DNA from: UBA1479 sp963976055
GTDB lineage: Bacteria > Pseudomonadota > Alphaproteobacteria > Rhodospirillales > Casp-alpha2
Assembly (NCBI GenBank): GCA_963976055.1
Contig: CAXBJB010000004.1
Coordinates: 62,001 to 126,000 of the forward strand
Length of the DNA stretch: 64,000 bases
Reading direction: 5' to 3'
This document shows, piece by piece, positions 8,356 through 18,275 of this stretch. Position 1 is the first letter of the stretch, and each line of letters opens with the position of its first letter. The position numbers and the translations under genes were made by a program. A model generated the notes under the pieces. The model searched no databases. It was not told where the DNA came from and saw only the letters and a list, made by a program, of their open reading frames with translations.

Positions 8356-10944
8356 TCAATTCCTTAAGTCACCCCAGAGGAACCCCTCGTCGCGGATCAT
8401 CCGCAGGCATGTATCGGCCACCGCCGGATCGTAGGCGGTGCCGCGGCCCCGTTCGATCTCAGCCAGCGCCACGTCGATCCCCAGGCCGGGGCGGTAGGGA
8501 CGGTGGGAGGTGATGGCGTCCACCACGTCGGCGACGGCGATGATCTTGGCCTCTTCGATAATCTCGTCGCCTTTGAGGCCGTTGGGATAACCTGTGCCGT
8601 CGATCCGTTCGTGGTGCTGCACGACCATTTCCTTGATGGGCCAGGGGAATTCCGTGTTCTCGAGAATCTCGTAGCCGACCTGGGGGTGGGATTTGACCAT
8701 TCCGAATTCGCTGTCCGTCAGGCGGCCCGGCCGGTTGAGGATTTCCGACGGGATGTAGATCTTGCCGATGTCGTGGATCGTGGCGCCCAGGCGCAAACCG
8801 TCGATCCGGCCCGGGGGCCAGCCCAACTTGCGCGCAATGGCGACGGAGATGGCGGCGACGTTTTCCTGGTGACCGCTGGTGTAGGGGTCGCGTTTTTCGA
8901 TGGTGGCGGCGATCGCCCGCACGGCGCCGAAGGCCGCGTCTTCCAGGGCCGAATGCAGGGATGTCGTCTCCCGGCTCAGGCGGATGGCCTCCACCGCCAA
9001 ACCGATGTTTCCGGCGAACTCGGACACCAAGCCGATCTCCACGTCGTCGAAGGCGTTTTCGAGGTAGCTGTAGACGTTGAGGACGGCGACCGTGCGGTCC
9101 CCAGCCCGAATGGGGGCCGACATGACGGATTGCAGGTTGTGATTCTTTGCCTGCGCCGCCCAGGGGCCGAAGCCGGCCTGGGCCTGGATATTGTGGGCGA
9201 CCTGAACTTTCCCGGTTTTCACGGCAAGGCCGGCGGGGCCCTGGCCCAGGTCGTCGTCGGCCCAACGCACGGCGATCGAATCAAGATACGCCGTTTCGCC
9301 CCCGGCCTTGGCTACGGGTTCGATGTCCTGGTCCGGGGTGTCCAACGGCCGGCCGACCCAGACCAGGGCGTAGTCCTGCGCCTCGACAAGAACATCGGTC
9401 ACCCGCTGATAGAGGCGGCGCTCGTCCGCTTCCTCCAGGATCGCCGCGTGGCAACGCAGCAGCGTATTGCGCACGGCGGTCATGCGCGCGGCCCGCGCTT
9501 CCGCCTGCTTGCGTTCCGTTACGTCCGTATGGGTGCCGGACATCCGCAAGGGCTTGCCGTCGGCGGCCCACTCCACGACCTTGCCGCGGTCCTGGATCCA
9601 GGCCCAATGCCCGGCCTTGTGGCGCAGGCGCACCTCGCAGTCATAGTAGTCGATGGCTCGCCCGAACGCCTGTTGCAGCAGCCGGTTCGATTCCACGAGG
9701 TCGTCTGGATGGGCAAGGTCGATCCAGGTCTGGATCGACACAGGGGCGAGTTCGTCCAGGGTATAACCGGCGATCCCGGCCCAGCGCTCGTTGATGATCA
9801 GCTCGCCCGTCTGCACGTTCCATTCCCAGGTGCCGACGTTGGTGCCCCACAGGATTTCCCCCAGGCGGCGGCGCTCCTCGGCAAGTTGGTGTTCCGATTC
9901 CTGCTGCGCCGAGATGTCGACGATGGTGACGGGAACCCGGCGCGCCGCGGCTTCCGTGCGCGGAACGGGCATGGATTCGACGCAGGTGATCGGCCGCCCG
10001 TCCTGGGCCAGATAGACGGTCTTGACGGTGAAGGTTTCGGCATCGCCCCACATGGCGCACAGGCTGTCGATGAACGCCGCGCGGCTTTCGGGGCCGAAAA
10101 AGCGTTCGATCTCCCGCCGGAATTCGCGCTCGGAGGAGACGCCGAACAGGCGCAGCGCCGCCGGATTGACGCGAACTACCCGGATGCTGTTGATCAGGTC
10201 GGTGACCAGCCCGGGATTGCTTGTCAGGAAGGCCCGAGGATTGCTTGCTTCGGTTTCGCGCATGTGCCGGACCTGACGGAAGATCGTCGTGAGGTTCACT
10301 TCAAAAATGGCGACGGTCGCCGAGTTGAACAGGGTGCGGTAGCGCTCCCGGCTGTCGTCGAGAATTTCATCAAATACCCGCGTCCCCTCGATCTCCCGCA
10401 GCAGCAACCCCATGGCGACGGACGCCAGGGTCAATGCGACAACATAGGGCAAGAGGATGGGCACCAGCCTGTCATGGACGGCAGTCACGGGCAGCAGATG
10501 GAACAGCCCGACCGAAGTCAGATGAACGGCCAGGCCAAGGATGAACAGATGACGTATTCCGATCCGTGCCGGTTCGGGAACGCAGAAGCGCCGGCAGGCG
10601 AGACCGAGTGCGAGAGAGGCGGCGATGACGCCGAGACCGACAAGCGTGCCGGCCCCGCCCAGATGCATGCGGTAAGCGGCGGCCATCGCGCCGGAAACGG
10701 CGGCCACCACCGGGCCGCCGAACAGGGCGCCCATGGACAGTACGATCGTCCGCGAATCGAAGATGACGCCGGGCGCGAACTGCACCGCCATCGCCATGGC
10801 GAGAACCGCTGCCCCGCCGAACAGAACGCCGGAAGCGATCCGGGCCTGAAATGGATGTTTGTTTCCGTAGGCGCTGATAAACCGCTGGGCGAAGCACAAC
10901 GCCAGCAGAAGCGCGGCGTTTTGCAGCAGTTCCAAAAAAAGCAT
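8356..10944 (-). CDS. Membrane receptor with LytS-like 5TM region, PAS, PAS, GAF and HD-GYP domains
   Basis: Protein of 862 residues predicted to degrade cyclic di-GMP. The first ~190 residues are several hydrophobic helices separated by short loops, resembling the 5TM receptor of LytS-type sensors. Two PAS-like domains follow (about 200-340 and 360-480, the second with WEWNVQTGELIINERWAGI), then a GAF domain (about 500-660). The C-terminal HD-GYP domain is complete: HDIGK, and HHERIDGTGYP carrying the HHE and GYP residues that bind metals and define active phosphodiesterases. It is convergent with motAB, a suggestive neighbour because c-di-GMP commonly governs motility. The domain limits are approximate. 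Confidence 0.87.
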   Translation of the reverse strand: MLFLELLQNAALLLALCFAQRFISAYGNKHPFQARIASGVLFGGAAVLAMAMAVQFAPGVIFDSRTIVLSMGALFGGPVVAAVSGAMAAAYRMHLGGAGTLVGLGVIAASLALGLACRRFCVPEPARIGIRHLFILGLAVHLTSVGLFHLLPVTAVHDRLVPILLPYVVALTLASVAMGLLLREIEGTRVFDEILDDSRERYRTLFNSATVAIFEVNLTTIFRQVRHMRETEASNPRAFLTSNPGLVTDLINSIRVVRVNPAALRLFGVSSEREFRREIERFFGPESRAAFIDSLCAMWGDAETFTVKTVYLAQDGRPITCVESMPVPRTEAAARRVPVTIVDISAQQESEHQLAEERRRLGEILWGTNVGTWEWNVQTGELIINERWAGIAGYTLDELAPVSIQTWIDLAHPDDLVESNRLLQQAFGRAIDYYDCEVRLRHKAGHWAWIQDRGKVVEWAADGKPLRMSGTHTDVTERKQAEARAARMTAVRNTLLRCHAAILEEADERRLYQRVTDVLVEAQDYALVWVGRPLDTPDQDIEPVAKAGGETAYLDSIAVRWADDDLGQGPAGLAVKTGKVQVAHNIQAQAGFGPWAAQAKNHNLQSVMSAPIRAGDRTVAVLNVYSYLENAFDDVEIGLVSEFAGNIGLAVEAIRLSRETTSLHSALEDAAFGAVRAIAATIEKRDPYTSGHQENVAAISVAIARKLGWPPGRIDGLRLGATIHDIGKIYIPSEILNRPGRLTDSEFGMVKSHPQVGYEILENTEFPWPIKEMVVQHHERIDGTGYPNGLKGDEIIEEAKIIAVADVVDAITSHRPYRPGLGIDVALAEIERGRGTAYDPAVADTCLRMIRDEGFLWGDLRN

Positions 10945-11101
10945 TCAGCCCCTCATTGCGGCGGCGAGGAGGCCAAGTGCGCCTCTGGCGCCGCGACATT
11001 CAATCTATAGGGGATTTTAAACGCTGGGCGGCGGCCTCACAATTTAGACTAAGGCCATATACCAATGCACGGGCTTAGATGGACCCCGAGCGGGCGCGGG
11101 C

Positions 11102-11431
11102 TCAGTTCATGGGGTGCCGGTAGACCAAGCGCCCTTCGTCGTCGACCGTGAAATAGTCCGGCAGGTCCGGATGGTCGATCAGCTCGTCCGACTCCTCAAG
11201 CTCCAGGTTCTGCTCCGACACGTAGGCCACATAGGGTGACTTGTCGTGGTTTTCCGCCAGCAGGTGATAGAACGGCTGGTTCTTGCGCGGGCGCACCTCG
11301 GCGGGAATGCTGTCGTACCATTCCTCTGAATTATTGAATTCGGGATCGATATCGAACACCACGCCGCGGAATCCATAGACGCGGTGGCGGACGAACTCGC
11401 CGAGCGGGAATTTCGCGAATGATCTACTCAT
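11102..11431 (-). CDS. hspQ: Heat shock protein HspQ (YccV, hemimethylated-DNA-binding fold)
   Basis: Small soluble protein of 109 residues. The block KFPLGEFVRHRVYGFRGV at the N-terminus, EEWYDSIPAEVRP in the middle and KNQPFYHLLAE followed by YVSEQNLE are typical of HspQ. In enterobacteria HspQ is a Lon specificity factor and binds hemimethylated DNA. The length matches the family. A good sigma70-type promoter lies at 11490-11517, about 60 bp upstream. I saw no convincing sigma32 (heat-shock) promoter, so heat induction is not supported by this sequence. Confidence 0.9.
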   Translation of the reverse strand: MSRSFAKFPLGEFVRHRVYGFRGVVFDIDPEFNNSEEWYDSIPAEVRPRKNQPFYHLLAENHDKSPYVAYVSEQNLELEESDELIDHPDLPDYFTVDDEGRLVYRHPMN

Positions 11432-11489
11432 GACCTTCAGGTCCTTTTATTGCCTTCTTCCGAGGGCGGCTGTTGGCAGACGCACTCTC

Positions 11490-11517
11490 AATATAGTGCG
11501 ATGCCGCGCGGAGTCAA
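11490..11517 (-). promoter_or_regulatory. Predicted sigma70-type promoter of hspQ
   Basis: On the minus strand TTGACT (11517-11512) and TATATT (11495-11490) are separated by 16 bp, placing a start site about 50 bp before the hspQ ATG. A short inverted repeat, GCACT/AGTGC at 11482-11499, overlaps the -10 element and could be an operator. This is a sequence match only. Confidence 0.5.
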
Positions 11518-11544
11518 AGTCAGCCGAAAGTCAGGGGTCGAGGG

Positions 11545-13200
11545 TCAGGAACCGGGGGACCCGTCCGCCCGCGTTTCCGCATAGGCGATCAGCACCCCGC
11601 CGTCGGGCAGCGGCGTGTTGACGAATTCCAGCATGCGGCCGTCGGCGCATTCGATGGCGTCGCGGGTGATCTCGCGCCGGGTCATGGCGGACAGGATCTG
11701 CGCCTTCTTGGTGTCCCAGTCGCCGCCGGGCGCGGCCAACGGGCGGGTCGCCTCGACGAAGTCGCTGACGTGGGTGCCGGCGATGGGCCCCGCGTCGCCC
11801 AGGTCCCACAGCCGGGCAAAGGCCGGGTTCCAGAACTTCAACCGCCCGTCGGATCCGAACACGGCGATGGCCTCGTTCAAATTTTCCAGGCTGGCGCGGT
11901 AGACGGCGTCGCGCGCGTTGTTGGAACTTTCCAGATCCAGCTGGTCGGTCACGTCGTCATAGCCGAAGGAAAGCCCCCCCGACGGCATGGGATAGGCGAC
12001 GGCGCGCAGGGTCCGCCCGTCGGGCAGATGCATGAGATCGCCCATGGGGTCGCCGGCCTCGTCGAACAGGGCAAGCTGTTCCATCTTGTAGGCGCGGAAG
12101 TCGGGCACCTCGGGCAGGCGGCGTTCGGCGCGCAGGTGTTCGAGGATTTCCGGAAAATCGCGGCCCGCGTCCAACCAGGCGGCGTCGAGTCGCCACATGT
12201 CGCGATAGGCCTCGTTGAAGAACACCAGCTTGGTATTGCGGTCAAAGATGGCGATGCCGGTGCCGAGCCCCTTGAGCACGGCCTGGGCCATCTGTGCCCA
12301 GGGCGGCAGGGCGGCGGGTTCGGCCGCCGCGGGCGGGGCCGGGTTCTCGCCGGACCCGTGGGGGAAGGCATATCCGATCAGGCCGCTGACGGCGGTGTCC
12401 GGCGCGTCCTCTCCGTCGCCGCCACCGTCGGTGGCAAGCGGGCATTCGGTGACGTCGAAGGACTTGGTCTCGCCGGCGTTTTCCAGGTCCTGGACGCGGG
12501 TCACCGCACGGGCCTCGTCGCGCGCCGTTTCCGCCTGGCCGTCGTCGGGGCCGGCGACGCGCTGGTTGAGCGCCGCCTGGTTGGTGAACACGACGCGCAG
12601 GTCGCCGTCGCGCAACCAGATCGGGAACGGCAGGGCATCGAGCAGGCCGCGCAGGTGCAGGTCGCGGGCTTCCGGCAGGTCGCCTTCGCCGGTCAGGTCG
12701 ATCAGCAGCTTGGCGGCGGCGGAGATGTCGCGCATCCACACCATGTCGGCGAGCGCCTTGCCGTCCTTGGCGCTGGCCCGGGCCCCCACGGCCTGGACCA
12801 TGCGCCGGCCACCCGAATCGGCGGTGGTCAGCACGATTTCGAAGCGCCGGCCCTCTTCGTGCAGAAAAGTGACGGACGCCTTCAGCCGTTTCGCCGAATC
12901 GCCGTCGAAGCAGGCGATGACGTCCTCGAACTTGGCGTTGGTGCCGTCGGCCAGCGACAGCAGCGACGCCAGCTTGCGCGAACAGGTGATGCCGCCCGAT
13001 CCGCGGTCCCACAGGAACAGGCCGTCGGGCGATCCGGCCAGGATTTCCCGGGCCTTGACGGCCACGGCCTCGATCCGCCGTCGCTCGTGTTCGGCCTCGC
13101 CCGCGCGGCGCCGGAACATCCAGGCGACGATCAATAGCAGGCCGGCACCGAGGAGCAGGCCGGCGCTGAACGCACTGATGGGGGTGACATTGCTTAGCAC
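11545..13200 (-). CDS. Membrane-anchored PAS-domain protein without histidine kinase core
   Basis: Protein of 551 residues with one N-terminal membrane helix (AFSAGLLLGAGLLLIVAWMF) and several PAS-like regions, the last two containing GIAIFDRNTKLVFFNEAY and IAVFGSDGRLKFWNPAFARL. It ends after VLIAYAETRADGSPGS. From memory, relatives next to ahcY and tsaE in other Rhodospirillales continue into HisKA and HATPase domains. Here there is no H-box and no N/G boxes, and the bases after the stop do not encode them in the same frame. It may be a truncated sensor or one that signals through a partner. The ahcY gene lies just upstream on the same strand. Confidence 0.75.
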   Translation of the reverse strand: MLSNVTPISAFSAGLLLGAGLLLIVAWMFRRRAGEAEHERRRIEAVAVKAREILAGSPDGLFLWDRGSGGITCSRKLASLLSLADGTNAKFEDVIACFDGDSAKRLKASVTFLHEEGRRFEIVLTTADSGGRRMVQAVGARASAKDGKALADMVWMRDISAAAKLLIDLTGEGDLPEARDLHLRGLLDALPFPIWLRDGDLRVVFTNQAALNQRVAGPDDGQAETARDEARAVTRVQDLENAGETKSFDVTECPLATDGGGDGEDAPDTAVSGLIGYAFPHGSGENPAPPAAAEPAALPPWAQMAQAVLKGLGTGIAIFDRNTKLVFFNEAYRDMWRLDAAWLDAGRDFPEILEHLRAERRLPEVPDFRAYKMEQLALFDEAGDPMGDLMHLPDGRTLRAVAYPMPSGGLSFGYDDVTDQLDLESSNNARDAVYRASLENLNEAIAVFGSDGRLKFWNPAFARLWDLGDAGPIAGTHVSDFVEATRPLAAPGGDWDTKKAQILSAMTRREITRDAIECADGRMLEFVNTPLPDGGVLIAYAETRADGSPGS

Positions 13201-13233
13201 GCAGGGATGTTAATCATTGAACTGCCTGATAAC

Positions 13234-13262
13234 AAAGCAAAAGGCGGCGCTTGCGCGCCGCC
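13234..13262 (-). terminator. Rho-independent terminator of ahcY
   Basis: A perfect 8-bp stem GGCGGCGC/GCGCCGCC with a TTGC loop (13243-13262) is followed on the minus strand by TTTTGCTTT (13242-13234). It lies 30-58 bp past the ahcY stop. It should separate ahcY from the downstream PAS gene, whose start is at 13200. Confidence 0.8.
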
Positions 13263-13291
13263 TCTTAACCTTTTCCGACGGAACGGCCGGA

Positions 13292-14686
<1,395 letters not shown>

Positions 14687-14986
14687 ATAGAACTCCTGTT
14701 TGTTGAATCCGTTCGGCGCAAACCTCGAACGTTGATGTCCGAAGGTGCTGCACTGTGAAATAATTTCGCCGGGCGGGGGCCCGCCCGGTCCGGCGTGGTG
14801 ACGGGGATGTAGCAGCCTCAGGGCCAATCTTCAAGGGGCGGCCCCGGACCGGCCCCGGACAGGGGGGGACCGAAAGGCGGAGAAAATCTCGACTTCGGGC
14901 CTAGAATTTCGCGATTTTCCAGGCCCTTGGCCCAAGGCATACTGCGCGCCGCTCAACAACTGACCACCTGAAAGGGACGTCTCCAC
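14687..14986. other. Divergent ahcY/hydrolase intergenic region with palindrome and tandem repeat
   Basis: This 300-bp spacer holds the 5' regions of ahcY (minus) and the HAD hydrolase (plus). It contains a GC-only palindrome with 9-bp arms at 14769-14788 and an exact 11-bp tandem repeat (CGGCCCCGGAC) at 14839-14860. In the ahcY direction the palindrome is followed by an AT-rich stretch rather than a clean T-run, so it is not an obvious terminator. I looked for SAM or SAH riboswitch features and could not support any. Confidence 0.5.
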
Positions 14987-15694
14987 ATGACCGATCCGGA
15001 CATTCTGAAGCGTGAAATCAAGATTCTGGTGTTCGACCAGTACGGCACCGTCGTCGATATGCAGAAGGGCCTGACGGAAATCGCCACGCCGTTCCTGAAG
15101 GACAAGGGCTGGGACGGCAACCCCCACAGCTTCGTCACCTGGTGGCGGCGCACCCATTTCGAAAATTCCATGATCGATGCGCTGTGCGACCGGGGTCACA
15201 CCCCCTATCGGCAGATCGGCCACCGCGCCGTGTCGGTGGTCATGGACCGGGCCGGGATCGACTACACCCAGGCCGAGGTCGAATGGCTGGTCTCCGAGAT
15301 CGAAAAGCTGAAGCCCTTCCCCGATGTGATCGAGGCCCTGGGCCGTCTGCGCGAGGCGGGCTACCAGCTCGCCATCCTGTCCAATGGCGATCCGGACATG
15401 CTGGCCAACGCCGGCCCGCACATCGGCTTCAAGTTCGACCACGTCATCAGCGTCGCCGAAGCCGGTTACTTCAAGCCCCATTGGGCGACCTACGCCACGG
15501 CCTGCGAGATCACCGGCTTCGACCGCACGTCCTGCCTGTTCGTCGCCAACCACGAATTCGACGTGGTCGGGGCGAAAAGCTTCGGCATGCGCACGGCCTT
15601 CATCGACCGGCGCAAGCGGCCGTTCGGCGCCTGGCCCGATCAGCCCGATCTGATCGTCGCGGACTTCAAGGAACTGGCGGAAACGCTGATTTAG
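14987..15694 (+). CDS. Haloacid dehalogenase type II-like HAD hydrolase
   Basis: Cytoplasmic HAD-superfamily hydrolase of 235 residues. Motif I is VFDQYGTVVD with the nucleophile Asp17, motif II is ILSNGDPDM, and FVANHEFDVVGAK carries the C-terminal acidic motif. The FDxYGT form of motif I is that of L-2-haloacid dehalogenases, which hydrolyse 2-haloalkanoates to D-2-hydroxy acids. Substrate cannot be proven, as phosphatases share the fold. AAAGGGA precedes the ATG. A palindromic repeat follows 21 bp after the stop. Confidence 0.8.
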   Translation: MTDPDILKREIKILVFDQYGTVVDMQKGLTEIATPFLKDKGWDGNPHSFVTWWRRTHFENSMIDALCDRGHTPYRQIGHRAVSVVMDRAGIDYTQAEVEWLVSEIEKLKPFPDVIEALGRLREAGYQLAILSNGDPDMLANAGPHIGFKFDHVISVAEAGYFKPHWATYATACEITGFDRTSCLFVANHEFDVVGAKSFGMRTAFIDRRKRPFGAWPDQPDLIVADFKELAETLI

Positions 15695-15715
15695 GCGGCC
15701 CGATAAAAAATTATT

Positions 15716-15783
15716 CTCACCGTCTCACTGTCTCTGTGGTTCAACTATGGTGAAGGCAACCACAGAGACGGTGAGGCAGTGAG
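15716..15783. repeat. Palindromic intergenic repeat, copy 1
   Basis: Two 26-bp arms (15716-15741 and 15758-15783) match at 23 of 26 positions as an inverted repeat around a 16-base loop. The core reads GTCTCTGTGGTT. The right arm runs into the Shine-Dalgarno region of the following hydrolase gene. A second related element is at 22461-22527. The structure resembles REP- or MITE-like mobile hairpins; no transposase is present. Confidence 0.8.
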
Positions 15784-15788
15784 GGACC

Positions 15789-16517
15789 ATGAACGCCCGA
15801 TCGATAGCCGGCCCGACGGGCGATCGGCATATTATTCTCTGCCCCGGCTTCATGACCGACCGCGCCCTGTGGTCGCGCATGGCGCCCGGGCTTTCCGAAC
15901 TCGGCGCCTGCACCTTCGCGGACCTGAGCCGCACCGACGACCTGGAGGCGACGGCCCGGGAAATCCTTGAAAACGCCCCCGACCGCTTCATCCTCATCGG
16001 CTTCTCGCTCGGTGGCTTCGTCGCGCGGGAAATCGTGTGCATTGCGCCTGAACGGGTCGCGGGCCTGGTGCTGATGAATTCCTCGGCCCGCCCGCCCCGG
16101 CCTGAAATCGTCAAACGCAACGCCTTCCTGATCGGGCACACGAAGGAGCGCGGGTTTCGCGGCCTGTCCACCGACGCCGTGAAAAAGGCGTTCCATCCGG
16201 ACCGGCGGGACGACGAAGCCCTAATCCGTGAGGTCAAGGACATGGCGCTGCGCATGGGGGGCGAGGCCTTCATCAAGCAGCTTTCCATTCAGCGCCGCGA
16301 CGGCCGCCCGGACCTCGCCGCCATCGCCTGTCCGACGCTGGTGGTCTGGTCGCGCCAGGATGAGCTGCGTTCAATGCAAGAGTCTCAGGAGATGGCGGAT
16401 GCCATTCCGGATGCCCGGTTCGAGATCATCGAAGACTGCGGCCATATGACGCCGATGGAGGCGCCGGAGTCGGTCCTGGACGTTATTGCAAGCTGGCTCG
16501 CCGACGCCGGAGTTTAA
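15789..16517 (+). CDS. Alpha/beta-fold hydrolase
   Basis: Protein of 242 residues with the serine hydrolase pattern. The oxyanion region LCPGFM lies near residue 17, the nucleophile elbow GFSLGG at 71-76 has Ser73, the acid is likely in VVWSRQDELRS and the catalytic His in EDCGHMTPMEAPE. The substrate is unknown. The gene starts 5 bp after a palindromic repeat whose right arm overlaps the ribosome binding site GAGGG. Its stop overlaps the convergent ptsI stop by 4 bp. Confidence 0.85.
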   Translation: MNARSIAGPTGDRHIILCPGFMTDRALWSRMAPGLSELGACTFADLSRTDDLEATAREILENAPDRFILIGFSLGGFVAREIVCIAPERVAGLVLMNSSARPPRPEIVKRNAFLIGHTKERGFRGLSTDAVKKAFHPDRRDDEALIREVKDMALRMGGEAFIKQLSIQRRDGRPDLAAIACPTLVVWSRQDELRSMQESQEMADAIPDARFEIIEDCGHMTPMEAPESVLDVIASWLADAGV

Positions 16518-18253
16518 GACAGCCCGTTGAAATCGTCCAACAGCGCCGCGATGCGGCCCGGGTCGACCTGGCCCATGATGGCGTCGGCGCGGCGCGTGGC
16601 GGCGGCGATGTCGAGGGCGCGGATGCGCTGTTTCACGAGCGGGATGTTGGCCGGCACCATGGACAGTTCGCGCAGTCCCAAACCCAGCAGCAGCGGCGCG
16701 TAGCGCGGATCGCCCGCGATCTCGCCGCAGAGTGAGATCGGGATGCGCGAACGCAGCGCCGCACTCGTCGCGAACTGGATCAGGCGCAGCACCGCCGGGT
16801 GCAGCGGGTCGAACAGATGTGCCACATGCTCGTTGGTGCGGTCCGTGGCCAGCGTATACATGGTCAGGTCGTTGGAGCCGATGGCGAAGAAGTCCGAGAC
16901 CTGGGCCAGGGCATCGGCGGCCAGCGCCGCCGCCGGAACCTCGATCATCACGCCCAAGGGCGGCAGGGGGTTCGGCACCTTCTGCTTGCGGCGTTTGAGC
17001 CTTTGCGCGGCCCTGTTGAGGGCGTCGCGCGTCTGGCGCACTTCCGACACGGTGGAGACCATGGGCAACAGGATGCGCACCGGCCCGTGACAGGCGGCGC
17101 GCAGGATCGCCGTCAGCTGCGCGTCCATGGTTTTCGTATGCTTCAGGGACAGCCGGATGCCGCGCAGCCCGAGCGCCGACGCCGCCGCCTCGCCGAGGTC
17201 GCCCAACAGTCCCTGGGCCGGTTTTTCGCCGCCCACATCGAGGGTGCGGATGGTCACCGGCTTGCCGTCCATGGCGTCGACGATTTCCTTGAGGGCGGCG
17301 TATTGCTCTTCCTCGGTCGGCGTGTCGTCGCGGCTCATGTAAAGGAATTCCGTGCGCAGCAGGCCGATCCCGGTGGCGCCGTTGCGCTTGACCATCTCAA
17401 GTTCGATGGGCAGTTCCAGATTGGCGGCCAGCGCCACGGTCACGTTGTCGCGGGTGACGGCGGGCACGGTGCGCATATGGCCCAGGCGTTCGGCGACCTT
17501 CCGGGCGTCGATCTTGAGCTGTTCGTAAACGCCCAGCGTGCGCGCCGTCGGATTGACGATGACCGTGCCGCGGGTGCCGTCGATGATGACCTGGGCGCCG
17601 GTCGTCACTGCCTCGGCCAAATCCGGCACGCCGAGCACCAGCGGGATGCCCAGCGCCCGGGCCATGATCGCCGCGTGCCCCTCGGCCCCGCCCAGCGCCG
17701 TCGCCGCACCCGCGATGCGCGCGGGGTCCAACTGCGCCGTGTCGGCGGGCGACAACTGGTCGGCGATGATGATCGATCCGGATGCGGCCTGGCTGAACGG
17801 CTTCAGGGGTTCGCGCATGAGATTGCGGATGATGCGGTTGCCGACGTCGCGCACGTCCTCGACCCGGGCCGCGATATAGGCGTTGTCCATGGCCTGAAAG
17901 GCATGGACGATGCCGGTCAAGGTCTTCTGCACCGCCGCCTCGGCGTTCAGGCCCTTGCCCTGGATCAGGTCCTGGGCGCCGCGCACCAGACGCGAATCCT
18001 CCAACATCTGAAGGTAGGCGTCGAACAGGAAGTGCATTTCCTGGGTGACGGTGTCCTTCTGAGCCTGGGCCTTCAGGCGCTTGATCTGGCGGCGGGCCAG
18101 GATCACGGCGGCGGTCAGGCGCTTTGCCTCGGCCGGCCGCGCCTTTTTGGCGACATGCCGTTCGGGGACTTCCAGGGTTCCGGCCTCGCGCACATGGGCG
18201 GGGCCCACGGCGATCCCGGGCGAAACCCCCATTCCCTCGAAACGTTTTTCCAT
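16514..18253 (-). CDS. ptsI: Phosphoenolpyruvate-protein phosphotransferase (PTS enzyme I)
   Basis: Enzyme I of 579 residues, which takes phosphate from PEP and passes it to HPr. The active-site His is in GGAEGHAAIMARALGIP, the PEP-binding region in TGIGLLRTEFLYM and IRTLDVGGEKP, and the catalytic Cys in SLCGEIAGDP. There is no N-terminal GAF domain, so this is the sugar-type EI rather than PtsP of the nitrogen PTS. I chose ATG 18253 because GAGGGGGG precedes it; an ATG at 18265 is possible. It follows ptsH by 22 bp. No EIIB or EIIC lies nearby, so the role is probably regulatory. Confidence 0.93.
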   Translation of the reverse strand: MEKRFEGMGVSPGIAVGPAHVREAGTLEVPERHVAKKARPAEAKRLTAAVILARRQIKRLKAQAQKDTVTQEMHFLFDAYLQMLEDSRLVRGAQDLIQGKGLNAEAAVQKTLTGIVHAFQAMDNAYIAARVEDVRDVGNRIIRNLMREPLKPFSQAASGSIIIADQLSPADTAQLDPARIAGAATALGGAEGHAAIMARALGIPLVLGVPDLAEAVTTGAQVIIDGTRGTVIVNPTARTLGVYEQLKIDARKVAERLGHMRTVPAVTRDNVTVALAANLELPIELEMVKRNGATGIGLLRTEFLYMSRDDTPTEEEQYAALKEIVDAMDGKPVTIRTLDVGGEKPAQGLLGDLGEAAASALGLRGIRLSLKHTKTMDAQLTAILRAACHGPVRILLPMVSTVSEVRQTRDALNRAAQRLKRRKQKVPNPLPPLGVMIEVPAAALAADALAQVSDFFAIGSNDLTMYTLATDRTNEHVAHLFDPLHPAVLRLIQFATSAALRSRIPISLCGEIAGDPRYAPLLLGLGLRELSMVPANIPLVKQRIRALDIAAATRRADAIMGQVDPGRIAALLDDFNGLS

Positions 18254-18275
18254 GTCCCCCCTCATGTCACGGGGC

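Noticed and set aside
8503..11010. Plus-strand open frame of 835 codons opposite the HD-GYP gene
   Set aside because: The minus strand encodes recognisable PAS, GAF and HD-GYP domains; this frame has none.
11432..11544. Missing kinase domain of the PAS protein surviving as a fragment downstream
   Set aside because: The bases after the stop codon encode no H-box or ATPase motifs and hold the hspQ promoter instead.
14687..14986. Possible SAM/SAH riboswitch upstream of ahcY
   Set aside because: I searched by eye for known SAM-II, SAM/SAH and SAH core sequences and found only a GC palindrome and tandem repeat.
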